From: Nonomuraea jabiensis
GTDB lineage: Bacteria; Actinomycetota; Actinomycetes; Streptosporangiales; Streptosporangiaceae
Direction: 5' to 3'
DNA: 64,000 nt
NCBI RefSeq assembly: GCF_014204795.1
Contig: NZ_JACHMB010000001.1
Location: forward strand, 10,614,501 to 10,678,500
Position 1 is the stretch's first letter, and the number at the start of each line of letters is the position of its first letter. The notes under the pieces were generated by a model. It saw nothing but the letters and a program-made list of their open reading frames with translations. It was not told the origin of the DNA and ran no database searches. Positions 51,615 through 60,591 of the stretch are shown here, piece by piece. The translations under genes were made by a program, and so were the position numbers.

Positions 51615-52366
51615 TCAGACCGAGGTGGCCCGGACCGCCTCGCGGATCAGGTCGGCCACGTCCTTGGGCCGGGACACCGCGACGGCGTGCGAGGCGCCCT
51701 CGACCTCGACGGCAGTCGCCCCCGCCTGGCGCCGAACCGCTGCGGCCGCCCGGCGGCTCAGCGGCGCCAGGGGCAGCACGGGCAGGTCCGGGTTGAAGCC
51801 GTCCGGAGGCGTGTGGCCCCGTGCCGCGAGCAGCACCGTCACGGCGTGGCCCGCCAGGCGGCGCATCACGAAGCCGAGGACGTCGCGCGTGTCGCGGTCG
51901 AAGTGCTGCACGTCGTCGGCGATCAGCAGGACGGGCCGGCTCCGGGAGACGCGGGCCAGGAGGTTCAGCACTCCGACCCGCAGCGGCATCGGGTCGTGCT
52001 GCCGGGTGGCGGCGACGATCCCGAACGCCGCTTTCAGCGCCTCCTGCTGGTGTTCGGGAAGATCGTCCGTCTCGGGCAGCAGGGGAGGGAGCAATGGTGC
52101 AGGGCGGCGAACGACTGCTCCACCTCGGCCTCGCACCCGCGCGAGGCCAGCACCAGGCCTCCGATCCCTCGGGCGTGCTCGGCCGCGGCCGCCAGCAGCG
52201 CCGTCTTCCCCGTGCCGGCCTCGCCGAGCAGCAGCATCGTCCGCGGCCCGCTCCGGTCCCCGTCGATCGCGTCCACGATCCGGGCGAGCTCGGCCTCCCG
52301 GCCGGTCAGCGTCGTGGCGGGGCCGGGCCGGATCCCGCGTTCCTCGCCCGCGCCGTCGATGCGCAC
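51615..52366 (-). pseudogene. LAL-type LuxR regulator ATPase fragment fused to an alpha/beta hydrolase tail
   Basis: The N-terminal part is a LuxR-family large ATP-binding regulator: TGREAELARIVDAI, Walker A MLLLGEAGTGKTALLAAA and ARGIGGLVLASRGCEAEVEQ. A missing C at about 52098 shifts the frame inside ALHH(L)LPPLLPETDDLPEH. The reading continues to PVLLIADDVQHFDRDTRDVL and LPLAPLSRRAAAAV. Then, instead of the TPR and LuxR HTH domains, it ends in AGATAVEVEGASHAVAVSRP and KDVADLIREAV, the C-terminus of an unrelated alpha/beta hydrolase. This is a deletion chimera, not a working regulator. Confidence 0.75.
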
Positions 52367-52556
52367 CCCGGCCAGGAAGAACCCCGACCGGCGGCGACCA
52401 TCGGCTCATCCATGGTGTGTCCCCCGTCGTACCGATGCCCATCGACCGGCTGAGCAGGCAGGGCGACCTTATTCTGCCAGTTACTGATGGTTTGGGGGAT
52501 TTCCGGATCGGAGAGCCGGCGCACCCCCCGGAAGACAGCAAACGTTCCTCACCCAG

Positions 52557-53291
52557 GTGGTGCCCGAGATCGTCGAAGAGGCGAGGACGACCCCGCCCAC
52601 CGAGATCCCGGACGGCGACGTCCAGCGGCCCTTCGCCATCGCGACGGAGCCCGACCGTACGCTGGTCGCGACCGTCAGCGAGACCGACATCGGCATCGGC
52701 ATGCCCGAGGCCGACGGCGCCGGCAGCCAGCCGCTGCCCGGCCTGGTCACCTACGCCGCCAAGCAGCCCAGCGTGGCCTACGCCCACCAGCGGACCGGCC
52801 AGATCGCCCGCGCGCTGACCATCATCAAGGACGCCTCGGCGCCGACCGAGTACCGCTTCCCGATCTCCGCCCCCGAGGGCAGCGTGCTGGAGGTCGAGAC
52901 CTCGTACCGGGTGGAGGGCATGACGCTCGTCCAGACCGTCGACCACGCGGGCGCCGCCTACCCCGTGGTCGCCGGCCCCGCGCTCAAGCTGCAGTGCGAG
53001 TGGTGGAAGGCCATGTGCCGGCTGATCTTCTCGAAGAAGCTCACCAAGAAGATCTACAACGCCTGGTTCGTCGCCAGCGTCGCCGGCGCCATCGAGGCGC
53101 TGAAGGGCTCCTGCGACAAGCTCAAGGGCAAGGCCAAGCTGATCTGCAAGGTCGCCTACACGACGGGCGGCGCCTCGGCCATCCACAAGGTCCGGGAGGC
53201 GGCCAGGAAGAACCAGTGCTTCGCGATCCGGTTCCAGGCGCCAGTCATCGTCTGGTACGAGGTCCGCAAGAAGAGCTGCCAGAGCAAGTAA
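52557..53291 (+). CDS. hypothetical protein, possibly missing its signal peptide
   Basis: 244 residues. The middle (PTEYRFPISAPEGSVLEVET, GAAYPVVAGPALKLQCEWWK) resembles a group of secreted actinomycete proteins whose members carry a signal peptide. The C-terminus is Lys- and Cys-rich (FSKKLTKKIYNAW, KGKAKLICKVAY, VRKKSCQSK). GTG 52557 gives no signal sequence, and the upstream 190 bases contain no good start. The 5' end may have been lost in the same rearrangements as the neighbouring chimera. Confidence 0.65.
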   Translation: MVPEIVEEARTTPPTEIPDGDVQRPFAIATEPDRTLVATVSETDIGIGMPEADGAGSQPLPGLVTYAAKQPSVAYAHQRTGQIARALTIIKDASAPTEYRFPISAPEGSVLEVETSYRVEGMTLVQTVDHAGAAYPVVAGPALKLQCEWWKAMCRLIFSKKLTKKIYNAWFVASVAGAIEALKGSCDKLKGKAKLICKVAYTTGGASAIHKVREAARKNQCFAIRFQAPVIVWYEVRKKSCQSK

Positions 53292-53305
53292 CCCCGCACC
53301 ACCCC

Positions 53306-53335
53306 GATGCCCCCGCCCGATCCGGCGGGGGCATC
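53306..53335. terminator. bidirectional terminator hairpin
   Basis: GATGCCCCCGCC, loop CGATCC, GGCGGGGGCATC: a perfect 12-bp stem between the convergent genes ending at 53291 and 53357. Confidence 0.85.
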
Positions 53336-53356
53336 GCGTACGTGGGCGGCCGCGCC

Positions 53357-53767
53357 CTAGAACGGTGAGTGCGGGGTCTGCGGCGGCTCGATCGGCTCAG
53401 CCAGCGCGGCGCGCCCGGGAGCCGCGGGGAACGGGTCGGCGAAGTACTGGGTCTCGTGCGTGACGAGGCCATCGGTGAGCTCCATGACGCTGAGCGAGTA
53501 GGTGGGCACGCCGTCATAGGTGATCACGCACTCGCTCACCCAGAGGTCGCCGCGGCCCAGGATGCGGCGGACGGTGAAGTGGCGTTCGGCCGGGTGCCCG
53601 CCGCGTTGCGCCTGGATCCTTGCCCGGCCGGTGAAGCGCTCGCCCGACTGCGGGTAGTCCAGGATCGCGTCCGTGGCGTAGATCGCATGCTCGGCCTCGA
53701 CGTCCCCGCGTTCGGACGCCTCCCAATGCTCCTGGAGTCGAGCCCGGATGTCGGCTGCCGGATCCAT
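53357..53767 (-). CDS. SnoaL-like (NTF2 fold) protein
   Basis: A 136-residue polyketide-cyclase/SnoaL-like domain: LQEHWEASERGDVEAEHAIY, ILDYPQSGERFTGRARIQAQ, LWVSECVITYDGVPTYSLSV and VTHETQYFADPFPA. ATG 53767 with GGGGGTGA upstream; starts at 53785 or 53779 are possible. Function unknown; monocistronic. Confidence 0.8.
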   Translation of the reverse strand: MDPAADIRARLQEHWEASERGDVEAEHAIYATDAILDYPQSGERFTGRARIQAQRGGHPAERHFTVRRILGRGDLWVSECVITYDGVPTYSLSVMELTDGLVTHETQYFADPFPAAPGRAALAEPIEPPQTPHSPF

Positions 53768-53966
53768 TGCGCTGTTCACCCCCATTCCCTGTATCCATTC
53801 ATTCTCGCCCCATCGCTGGTGGGGCCCATCACGGCCGTCCGTCCCCCTTGCTCCCGCGGAAATTGCGAACCGCCGGCTGATGATCCTGCACTGCCACTGC
53901 AACCATCTGACTGATTGCTTGACTCGATCGCCATCCATATTTAAGGTCGCGTTGCCGAAGCGACGT

Positions 53967-53976
53967 GAAACGTTTT
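53967..53976. promoter_or_regulatory. LacI-type operator GAAACGTTTT
   Basis: Matches 9 of 10 bases of the 51352 site and lies 82 bases before the beta-helix gene start, in an AT-rich leader (CATATTTAAGG nearby). Confidence 0.5.
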
Positions 53977-54057
53977 TATCAATGTCAGGCGCGCGTCTGG
54001 CGGCAAAGCGCGGCCGCCATCTCCCCACCCCCATCAACGGGAGAAACGGAGAACCCC

Positions 54058-55254
54058 ATGACAACACTCACCACCACGGCGCCACGTCCGCCCAAGGGAC
54101 GACGTCGCCGGTTCGCCCGCATCGTCGCCGCCCTCGCCGTCCTGGCGGCCGGCGCCGGGGCCGGTGTCGTGCTCGGCCCGCCCCCGGCGTCCGCCGCCGC
54201 CTGCGGAGAGGGCACCTTCCAGTCCCAGGTGACGGTCAGCGGTAGCACCTGGACCGCCCGCAACAGCGCCGGCAGCAGCGTCTACACCGGCACCGACTTC
54301 CGGGCGGCGGTCCAGGCCGGCATCGGCAGCCTCACCGCCGGGCGTACCTCGATCCAGCGGGTCGTCGTGCGCGGCAACGGCACGATGAGCGCCGGCAGCC
54401 GGATCTCGCTGCCGAGCTACACCTCCCTGTCGGTCTGCGGCACGATCAACGTGACCGGCTCCGGCTCCGGCGACTACGCGCCGATCTACTCCCGCGGCAC
54501 CACGAACATCGAGGTCCCCTACCTCAACGTCACCGGCACCCCGATCTACGGCATCTTCCTGCGCAACGTCACGAACGTCTGGCTCGGCCAGATCGACATG
54601 CGGCTCGGCGCGGGCCTCGGCGTGCGCATCGACAACCGCGGCGACACCAGCCAGTGGACCCGCAACGTACGGGTCGACACCGTGTACGTGCAAGGAGCCA
54701 GTTCGCACGCGATGGAGACGTACGGCGTCGACGGCCTCACCGTCGGCACCGTGACAGCACGCAACGTCGGCGAGTCCGGCCTGCTGCTCAACCAGACCAT
54801 CAACGCGACGGTCGGCACCGTCGACGCCGACAACGCCGGCGCCGGCACCGGGTACGCGGCCTTCCGCATGGCCAACCGCAACGGCCGGGTCGGCAGCGCC
54901 TACCCGAACAACATCCGGGTCGGCACCGTCAAGGCACGCGGCGGCGGCCGGGGCATCTTCTGCGTCTCGGAGAGCGGCGGCGCCACCATCGACCGGGTCG
55001 ACATCGCCAATACCGGCAACAACTCGGTCCTGGTGGAGAACTGCTACAACGTCGTCATCGCCGGAGTGTCCGGCACGATCAGCGGCGGCGGCGAGGTCCG
55101 CATCGCGGCCCGTACGGAGTTCGCCCCGTCGTCGGGCATCAGGTTCCAGAACCTGACGGTCTCCAACACCGACATCAGATGGAGCCCGTGCACCGGCAGC
55201 AACAACACGATCAGCAACGTGACCCGTACCAACTCGACGCTCACCTGGTGCTGA
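54058..55254 (+). CDS. secreted parallel beta-helix protein (polysaccharide lyase-like)
   Basis: 398 residues with a basic then hydrophobic signal peptide (RRRRFARIVAALAVLAAGAG to PASAAAC). Repeated short strands follow (YLNVTGTPIYGIFLRNVTNV, VDGLTVGTVTARNVGESGLL, NCYNVVIAGVSGTISGGGEV), as in right-handed beta-helix polysaccharide lyases and hydrolases. GGAGAA precedes ATG 54058. Next to an SGNH esterase and under a LacI-type site, so pectin or rhamnogalacturonan breakdown is likely; catalytic residues were not identified. Confidence 0.8.
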   Translation: MTTLTTTAPRPPKGRRRRFARIVAALAVLAAGAGAGVVLGPPPASAAACGEGTFQSQVTVSGSTWTARNSAGSSVYTGTDFRAAVQAGIGSLTAGRTSIQRVVVRGNGTMSAGSRISLPSYTSLSVCGTINVTGSGSGDYAPIYSRGTTNIEVPYLNVTGTPIYGIFLRNVTNVWLGQIDMRLGAGLGVRIDNRGDTSQWTRNVRVDTVYVQGASSHAMETYGVDGLTVGTVTARNVGESGLLLNQTINATVGTVDADNAGAGTGYAAFRMANRNGRVGSAYPNNIRVGTVKARGGGRGIFCVSESGGATIDRVDIANTGNNSVLVENCYNVVIAGVSGTISGGGEVRIAARTEFAPSSGIRFQNLTVSNTDIRWSPCTGSNNTISNVTRTNSTLTWC

Positions 55255-55316
55255 CGCGTCCGCACCGGCAGCCCGCCGCCGCGATTTCCTCCGCTCCCGG
55301 ACTGACAGGAGAGACC

Positions 55317-56177
55317 ATGCGTAAGATCCCCTTATTGATCGCCTCTGCTCTGGTGCTGTCCCTGTCCCTGCCCCTGTCGCTGGTCGCCCCGGGCGCCGCC
55401 TCGGCCGCGGCGATCGGGCAGACCGCGTGCGGCGCCCGGGTCGCCGGTACGGCCGCAACCGCCGCCATGGCAACGACCACCGTCTGGATGGCCGGCGACT
55501 CGACCATGGCGAACCCCAGTGCCACCTGCCCCGTGGGCTGGGCCACCGAGTTCGACTCGCTGTTCCACAGCAACATCGTCGTCAGCAACCTCGCCGTCGC
55601 CGGGCGCAGCATCCAGACCTGGCTCTACGAGGGGAACGTCACCTCGACCATCGGCTCGGACGGCGAGTGCGTTCTCAACTCCACCACCTACTCGTCCCGA
55701 TGGCAGCAGGTGCTCACCGGCATGAAAGCGGGCGACTACCTGTTCATCCAGTTCGGCATCAACGACGGCTCGACCACCTGCCCCCGCCACGTCGGCACCG
55801 CCCGCTACCAGCAACTGATGACGATGATGGCGCAGGCGGCGCTGGCCCGCGGCGCCCACCCGGTCCTGCTCACCGCCGTCGCCGCCATCACCTGCTCGGG
55901 CAGCACCGCGGTCAGGAACCGCGGCTACGTCACCCAGACCAACGCCGCCGGCGCCGCCACCGGCTCCCCCGTCATCGACCTGCAGACCCTCAGCGTCGAC
56001 TACTACAACTCCCTGGGCCTGTGCCCGAACAACGGTGACTACACCTCCGGGCTGCTCGGGCAGTTCTTCTGCAACGACCACACCCACTTCGAGGCGTACG
56101 GCGCCCGGCGGATCGCGCGGCTGGTCACCGGCGCCCTGCGAACGCAGAACATCCCGCTCGCCGGATCCCTGCTGTAG
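55317..56177 (+). CDS. secreted SGNH esterase (rhamnogalacturonan acetylesterase-like)
   Basis: 286 residues with a signal peptide (LALVLSLSLPLSLV-like to ASAAAIG). GDSL block I is VWMAGDSTMANP, block III FIQFGINDGSTTC (Asn), and block V CNDHTHFEAYGARRIARLV (Asp/His). AGNL-type NLAVAGRSIQTWLYEG provides block II. This matches CE12-type acetylesterases. AGGAGAG precedes ATG 55317. It follows the beta-helix gene on the same strand and likely works with it outside the cell. Confidence 0.88.
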   Translation: MRKIPLLIASALVLSLSLPLSLVAPGAASAAAIGQTACGARVAGTAATAAMATTTVWMAGDSTMANPSATCPVGWATEFDSLFHSNIVVSNLAVAGRSIQTWLYEGNVTSTIGSDGECVLNSTTYSSRWQQVLTGMKAGDYLFIQFGINDGSTTCPRHVGTARYQQLMTMMAQAALARGAHPVLLTAVAAITCSGSTAVRNRGYVTQTNAAGAATGSPVIDLQTLSVDYYNSLGLCPNNGDYTSGLLGQFFCNDHTHFEAYGARRIARLVTGALRTQNIPLAGSLL

Positions 56178-56249
56178 CCCCCGCCGCCACCCTGCCCGCA
56201 CCCTGCCCGCCTGCCCGCGCGCGACCGTCTCCTACCACCCTCACCCCCG

Positions 56250-56335
56250 GACCGGGTGTCGCCCGAGCTGCGCCGCCACGTGCTGACCGCCACCGAAGAT
56301 CTCGGCTACGTCGGCAACGACGCGGCGCAGCGGCT
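56250..56335 (+). pseudogene. LacI-family HTH remnant
   Basis: A 28-codon stretch reading RVSPELRRHVLTATEDLGYV then GNDAAQRL is the end of a LacI DNA-binding domain and hinge. Nothing else of the gene remains on either side. It marks a deleted regulator between the esterase and the GH43 gene. Confidence 0.7.
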
Positions 56336-56355
56336 TCACGTCGATCTACGTGGGA

Positions 56356-57660
56356 TCAGGCGATCTCGATGTGGTCCAGCTCCGCCCAACGCGTCTGGTA
56401 CTGGAAGCGCAGGGTGTTCCACCCGGCGTTCAGCGTGAGCTGGGCCGGCACCTGCGTCCAGTTGTCCCAGCCGCGGTCGGGATAGCTCAGCGTGAACCGC
56501 GTGCCCCCGTTCACCGTCACCAGGTGCTGCGCGTCGCCGTACCCGGCGGCGTAGGCCACGTACGCGGTGTAGTCCCCGGCGACCGGCGCGAACACCCGCA
56601 CGTCGACCCAGCTGTCCGCATAGTCGATCTTGGCCACGACGGCCCCCTGCGAGGCCCCGGCCGCGCCGGTACGGACCTCGGCATGGTTGAGCGTGCCGCG
56701 CTCGGCCTCGTACCGGACCCGGCTGCCGCGCACGACCGGGTAGTCGTCGGCCCAGCCCAGCTCCGCGGTGTACATGTGGCGCGCGTTGCCCACCCAGCCG
56801 TGGAAGAAGACGCGGCCCCCGAGCACGTCGGTCCCGCCGGGGCCCTGAACGGCGCCGTCGAAGGTGGCCGTGGTCATCAGCGGCCGGTACGCCTTGGTGT
56901 AGGGCCCGGTGAGAGAGGGGGACACGGCGTAGCTGGTGAAGTAGCTGTTGCCCGCGTAGGAGCCGGCCGAGTAGAAGAGCACGTACTGGGAGGGCCGCTT
57001 GACGAGCACGGGAGCCTCGATCACCCCGGCCTCCTCGAGCCGGTCGTTGCGGATGAGCTCGGTGCGGCCGCCGACGAAGGTCACGCCGTCCGAGCCGACC
57101 TGCTGCAGCCACAGAACGGTGGGCCGGCCGACGGCGTTGCCGTCGTTCTTGTAGAGCAGGTACCGCTTGCCGTCGGTGTCGACGAAGCTCGACGGGTCGA
57201 TGTCGCCGCCCTCGGCCGCGTTGCAGACGAGCGGTGAACCGCTGGTCGGCTGGAAGGGGCCGAGGGGGTTCGCCGAGGTCGCGGCGCCGATGCACATGCG
57301 CCCGGTAGCGGTGCTGGGGCCGGTGAAGTACATGAGGTAACGGCCGTCGGGGAGCCGGGAGACGTCAGGTGCCCAGAACCCGCCGTTCCCCGCCCAGGCC
57401 GGTTTGGCAGGCAGCGCGTCCCCGCGTACGGTCCACGGACCGGTGGAGGACGAGGCACTGGCGACCGGGATGCGCCCCGCCCCGCTACTGGTGGAGTAGG
57501 CGTAGAAGGTGGAGCCGACCTGGATGACGTCCGGATCGGGGAAGTCCGCGCGAATCACGGCCGTCGGAGCCACGGCGGCCGCCGCCGGCCCCGCACCGGC
57601 CGCAGGCATGCAGACCGCGGTCGCGGTGAACACCAGGAAGAGCCGGCCGAGCAGCCGCAT
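56356..57660 (-). CDS. secreted GH43 glycosidase with C-terminal CBM35/6-like domain
   Basis: 434 residues with a signal peptide (LFLVFTATAVCMPAAGAG). Five-blade propeller residues: base Asp in IRADFPDPDVIQVGSTFYAY, Asp in AEGGDIDPSSFVDTDGKRYL, acid Glu in EEAGVIEAPVLVKRPSQYVL. A beta-sandwich CBM follows (YEAERGTLNHAEVRTG, YTAYVAYAAGYGDAQHLVTV, WNTLRFQYQTRWAELDHIEI). Complete, in contrast to the GH43 remnant at 44504. Probably cleaves arabinose or xylose side chains. Confidence 0.9.
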   Translation of the reverse strand: MRLLGRLFLVFTATAVCMPAAGAGPAAAAVAPTAVIRADFPDPDVIQVGSTFYAYSTSSGAGRIPVASASSSTGPWTVRGDALPAKPAWAGNGGFWAPDVSRLPDGRYLMYFTGPSTATGRMCIGAATSANPLGPFQPTSGSPLVCNAAEGGDIDPSSFVDTDGKRYLLYKNDGNAVGRPTVLWLQQVGSDGVTFVGGRTELIRNDRLEEAGVIEAPVLVKRPSQYVLFYSAGSYAGNSYFTSYAVSPSLTGPYTKAYRPLMTTATFDGAVQGPGGTDVLGGRVFFHGWVGNARHMYTAELGWADDYPVVRGSRVRYEAERGTLNHAEVRTGAAGASQGAVVAKIDYADSWVDVRVFAPVAGDYTAYVAYAAGYGDAQHLVTVNGGTRFTLSYPDRGWDNWTQVPAQLTLNAGWNTLRFQYQTRWAELDHIEIA

Positions 57661-57781
57661 GAGGACCTCCGATCATCCGTACTCACGGGTATAGGCCATT
57701 CCGGAGCCGCGGAGAAGAGATTTCTTGGCATTTCAAGCGGCGTGGATGACACGCTGCGATGGCGGCCGCCAGCCGAAGGCA

Positions 57782-58339
57782 TCACAGCACGTACTGAGGA
57801 TTGGTGATCGCTGCAGCCACACAGATGATCAGCCCGGCCAGTGCGACGAGGGCGTGGAAGTAGACGACCCTACGAGTGATCCGCCCATAGAGCCGCCGGT
57901 CCGTGCTGCCCCGGATCCAGGCGCTGGCCGCCAGGCCGAACGCGGTGAGAGCGGTGATGATCACGCCCGCTTGGAACACGTCCGCGTATTCCTGCACCGA
58001 CCCGAACGACTGCACCATGTAGCCCGGGATCATGTATACGGCCGTCGTCCCTGTGAAGATCACCCCTATCCATCCGGCCCACCAGGCGAACCCGCCTCCT
58101 GTGCTCAGGGGCGTGCCCCGGTCGGCTGCCCTCTGGCCGAGCGTCTCCTGGGGAAAAGGCGCCTTCGAAGGAAAGTCGGCCGGAGCAGGGCGCGGCGGCT
58201 GGGCTGTCGGGCTCCTCGCCTCGAGGGTGGCGGGTCCGCGCCGATCGCGCTCGGCCCGCTGGTCGGCCCGCCAGGCCAGGTAGACCGTGGCGACGTTGAA
58301 CGCTGTCCCCACGATGAGGCCTATCCAAGCAACGTCCAT
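57782..58339 (-). CDS. hypothetical membrane protein
   Basis: About 185 residues. One N-terminal helix (VAWIGLIVGTAFNVATVYLA), a Pro/Ala-rich cytoplasmic stretch, then three helices (GWIGVIFTGTTAVYMIPGYM, VFQAGVIITALTAFGLAASA, ALVALAGLIICVAAAI). ATG 58339 or an upstream GTG at 58372. No family recognised. Confidence 0.65.
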   Translation of the reverse strand: MDVAWIGLIVGTAFNVATVYLAWRADQRAERDRRGPATLEARSPTAQPPRPAPADFPSKAPFPQETLGQRAADRGTPLSTGGGFAWWAGWIGVIFTGTTAVYMIPGYMVQSFGSVQEYADVFQAGVIITALTAFGLAASAWIRGSTDRRLYGRITRRVVYFHALVALAGLIICVAAAITNPQYVL

Positions 58340-58487
58340 GGAAGGACTGTGAGTCTCCGGACAGCGCGGCACAAGGGGTGCGATCCAGCATGGCCGTCGA
58401 GATCAAGGTGCAGGTCAACCTCATCGGCGGCGGCGCGCCGGAATTCGGCCTCCAGAACGGATGTGACCAGTCAGACACGGAGGTCCC

Positions 58488-58986
58488 ATGCGACAGTTCC
58501 GCCCGACCCGCGCAGTCCTCACCGGCGTCCTCCTCACCCTGACCTTGACCACCATCTCGCCGGTCAGCCCCCGCTCACGCGGCCGAGATCGTCATCATCG
58601 ACGGCGACCCCGTGACGGTGAAGGAGCTAGGCGGCAGCGTCGTCTGCCCGGCCGGCCAGGTCCTGCTCGGCCGCTCCCACTACGGCGACGAGAACAGCGA
58701 CACCACCTACTACTGCGGCCTGCCCCCACTACGTCCGGGCATCGGGGCAACGACACGCACGTCGGGGGGCCATCACCGCCGAGCGCGCCCCCGCCAACCG
58801 CCGACGCCGTCACGAGCCTTTTCTGCGGACCACCGTCCGCGATGCTCGGGTCTGTACTGGACGCGGGGAAGCGAGCCGGACAGCTTCGTTCACCGCCCCA
58901 GCCACCGACGTTCTGAGACCTGTGTAATCGCAGGTCACAGTCAGGTCCGTCGGACCCTCCCAACCACTACTGAGACCCCGGCCTAG
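58488..58986 (+). pseudogene. small secreted protein with frameshift
   Basis: ATG 58488 (GGAGG upstream) opens a signal peptide (AVLTGVLLTLTLTTISPVSP). One extra C in a run of five at about 58570 then breaks the frame. The continuation AHAAEIVIIDGDPVTVKEL and VCPAGQVLLGRSHYGDENSD is in the next frame. The end after TTYYCG is unclear. A homopolymer sequencing error would also explain it. Confidence 0.6.
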
Positions 58987-59110
58987 AGGCGCGGAGACGG
59001 ATGCGGCTGCCACCTCCTCCCCCGCGAGCACAGGCGCGCTCGACATTAAACACAGATTGTGACTCAATAATTACTGACAGTGTTCTCGTCGTTCCCCGAA
59101 GAGGAGATCC

Positions 59111-59455
59111 ATGCGTCTACACTCCGCCGTGGCCGCCGCCGGCGGCGCCCTCATGCTGGTTCTGGCCGTTCCCGGCTCCGCATCGGCCGCCACAGGCCAG
59201 TTCCGTTACTCCTACCAGACCGCCGACGGATACGACGCCGTTGGCTTCATCAACAACCCCGAGAGCAGGAGATGCATCAACATCCAGGGAGCCGACTCTG
59301 ACGGCACGTCGGCCGCCTACGCGCCGAAGAACCTGACCGACGCAACGGCCACGGTATTCCTGGAGGCCGACTGTATGGGGGATATCTTCTACAGCCTGCG
59401 CCCCGGCGCAGGTGCTTCAGAGCGCCTGCTGGTGCGCTCCGTCGTCTTCTCCTGA
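59111..59455 (+). CDS. small secreted protein
   Basis: 114 residues with signal peptide (AGGALMLVLAVPGSASAATG) and a short mature domain (FINNPESRRCINIQGADSDG, TATVFLEADCMGDIFYSLRP) with two Cys residues that could form a disulfide. GAGGAG lies 6 bases before ATG. The leader is AT-rich. Unknown family of the kind common in Streptomyces and Nonomuraea. Confidence 0.8.
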   Translation: MRLHSAVAAAGGALMLVLAVPGSASAATGQFRYSYQTADGYDAVGFINNPESRRCINIQGADSDGTSAAYAPKNLTDATATVFLEADCMGDIFYSLRPGAGASERLLVRSVVFS

Positions 59456-60003
59456 AGCGCGGATTCGGGCGCGGTGCTCTGACGGCGCCGGCAGCAGAGC
59501 ACCGCACGACCGAGGGCGGCGCCATCTCACACGTGCATTGAGCTATGCCCACCGCCCGTCTCCTGCTCGGGGCACTGCGCCGGAGCTGCCGCCCCGCTCC
59601 CCGATCACCCAGCTCATCATCATCGGCCGATACGTCCGCCTCAGGCGAGAAAACCTCCGCCCGCATCACCGCCGAACACGATCCGGCCGCACGCCGACCG
59701 CTCCCGCTGACGATCTCGCGTCCTCTGCCCGCGAGAGTTGCCCCTGAGCAGGGGTAACAGCCCTCGCGTGTATTTCATGCCACCGTCTTGAAGACAGGAC
59801 GTTTCCCGCGCATCACCATGGAGCGAACTTTCGCGTCCTCATCCCGGTCGGCCGCGAGCGGCGGCAGCCGTTCCTCCATCCCGCCAACCCCCTGTGCGAT
59901 GGAGCGGAATCCGGAGGATGAGCTGTTCCGGGCGCGGCCATTACTACCGAGACCCCATGCGGATGCGGGCCACGCCGGAACGCTCAGGCGTGCCAAGGCC
60001 TGT
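59456..60003. other. no gene supported
   Basis: 548 bases between the small secreted protein and the nicotinamidase. Short open frames exist on both strands, but none has a ribosome-binding site with a recognisable domain. Nothing clear seen. Confidence 0.5.
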
Positions 60004-60591
60004 TCAGGCGACGACAGGTTCGCCGCTCAGCGCGACACCGGCCCGGCGCAGTTCGTCCAGTGCGGTGCGCGTGGTGTCGGCAGCGACGCCGGCGGTGTAG
60101 TCGAGCAGGACCCGCACCGCGAAGCCCGCGCGCGCTCCGTCCAGTGCCGTGGCCTTCACGCAATGATCGGTCGCGATGCCGACGACATCGAGTTCGGCGA
60201 TGTCACGGGCCTTCAGCCAGTCGGACAGTGTCGTACCGTCCTGGGTCGAGCCCTCGAAACCGCTCTTGGAGGCGGAGTGGGCGCCCTTGAAGAAAACCTC
60301 GTCGACGTACCCGGAGTCGACGGCGGGCGCGAAATGCGGATGGAACTCGCCTCCCTCACTACCGACGACGCAATGCACGGGGAATGAGTCCCGGAAGTCG
60401 GGGTTGTCGGAGAAGTGGTCGCCCGGATCGATGTGGTGGTCACGAGTGGCGACGACGAAGGCATACTGCCCGTCGGCGCTCCGGACCAGCTCGGCGATGG
60501 CGGCGGCTCGATCCGCGCCGCCCTTCACCGGAACGCTGCCGCCCTCACAGAAGTCCTTCTGCACATCGACGATGATCAGTGCACGACTCAC
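60004..60591 (-). CDS. nicotinamidase/pyrazinamidase-type isochorismatase-fold hydrolase
   Basis: 195 residues. Catalytic triad Asp9 (LIIVDVQKDF), Lys102 (EVFFKGAHSA) and Cys144 (GIATDHCVKATALDGAR), plus the metal site Asp51/His53/His59 in TRDHHIDPGDHF. GTG 60591 with AGGGG upstream. It converts nicotinamide to nicotinic acid for NAD salvage. Monocistronic. Confidence 0.92.
   Translation of the reverse strand: MSRALIIVDVQKDFCEGGSVPVKGGADRAAAIAELVRSADGQYAFVVATRDHHIDPGDHFSDNPDFRDSFPVHCVVGSEGGEFHPHFAPAVDSGYVDEVFFKGAHSASKSGFEGSTQDGTTLSDWLKARDIAELDVVGIATDHCVKATALDGARAGFAVRVLLDYTAGVAADTTRTALDELRRAGVALSGEPVVA

Noticed and set aside
58390..58542. Short plus frame starting MAVEIKVQVNLIGGGAPEFG.
   Set aside because: It overlaps the better supported signal-peptide start at 58488 in another frame, and its end is Ser/Pro noise.
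59775..59996. 73-codon minus frame with a basic C-terminus.
   Set aside because: No ribosome-binding site, no family and no conserved neighbour; insufficient support.
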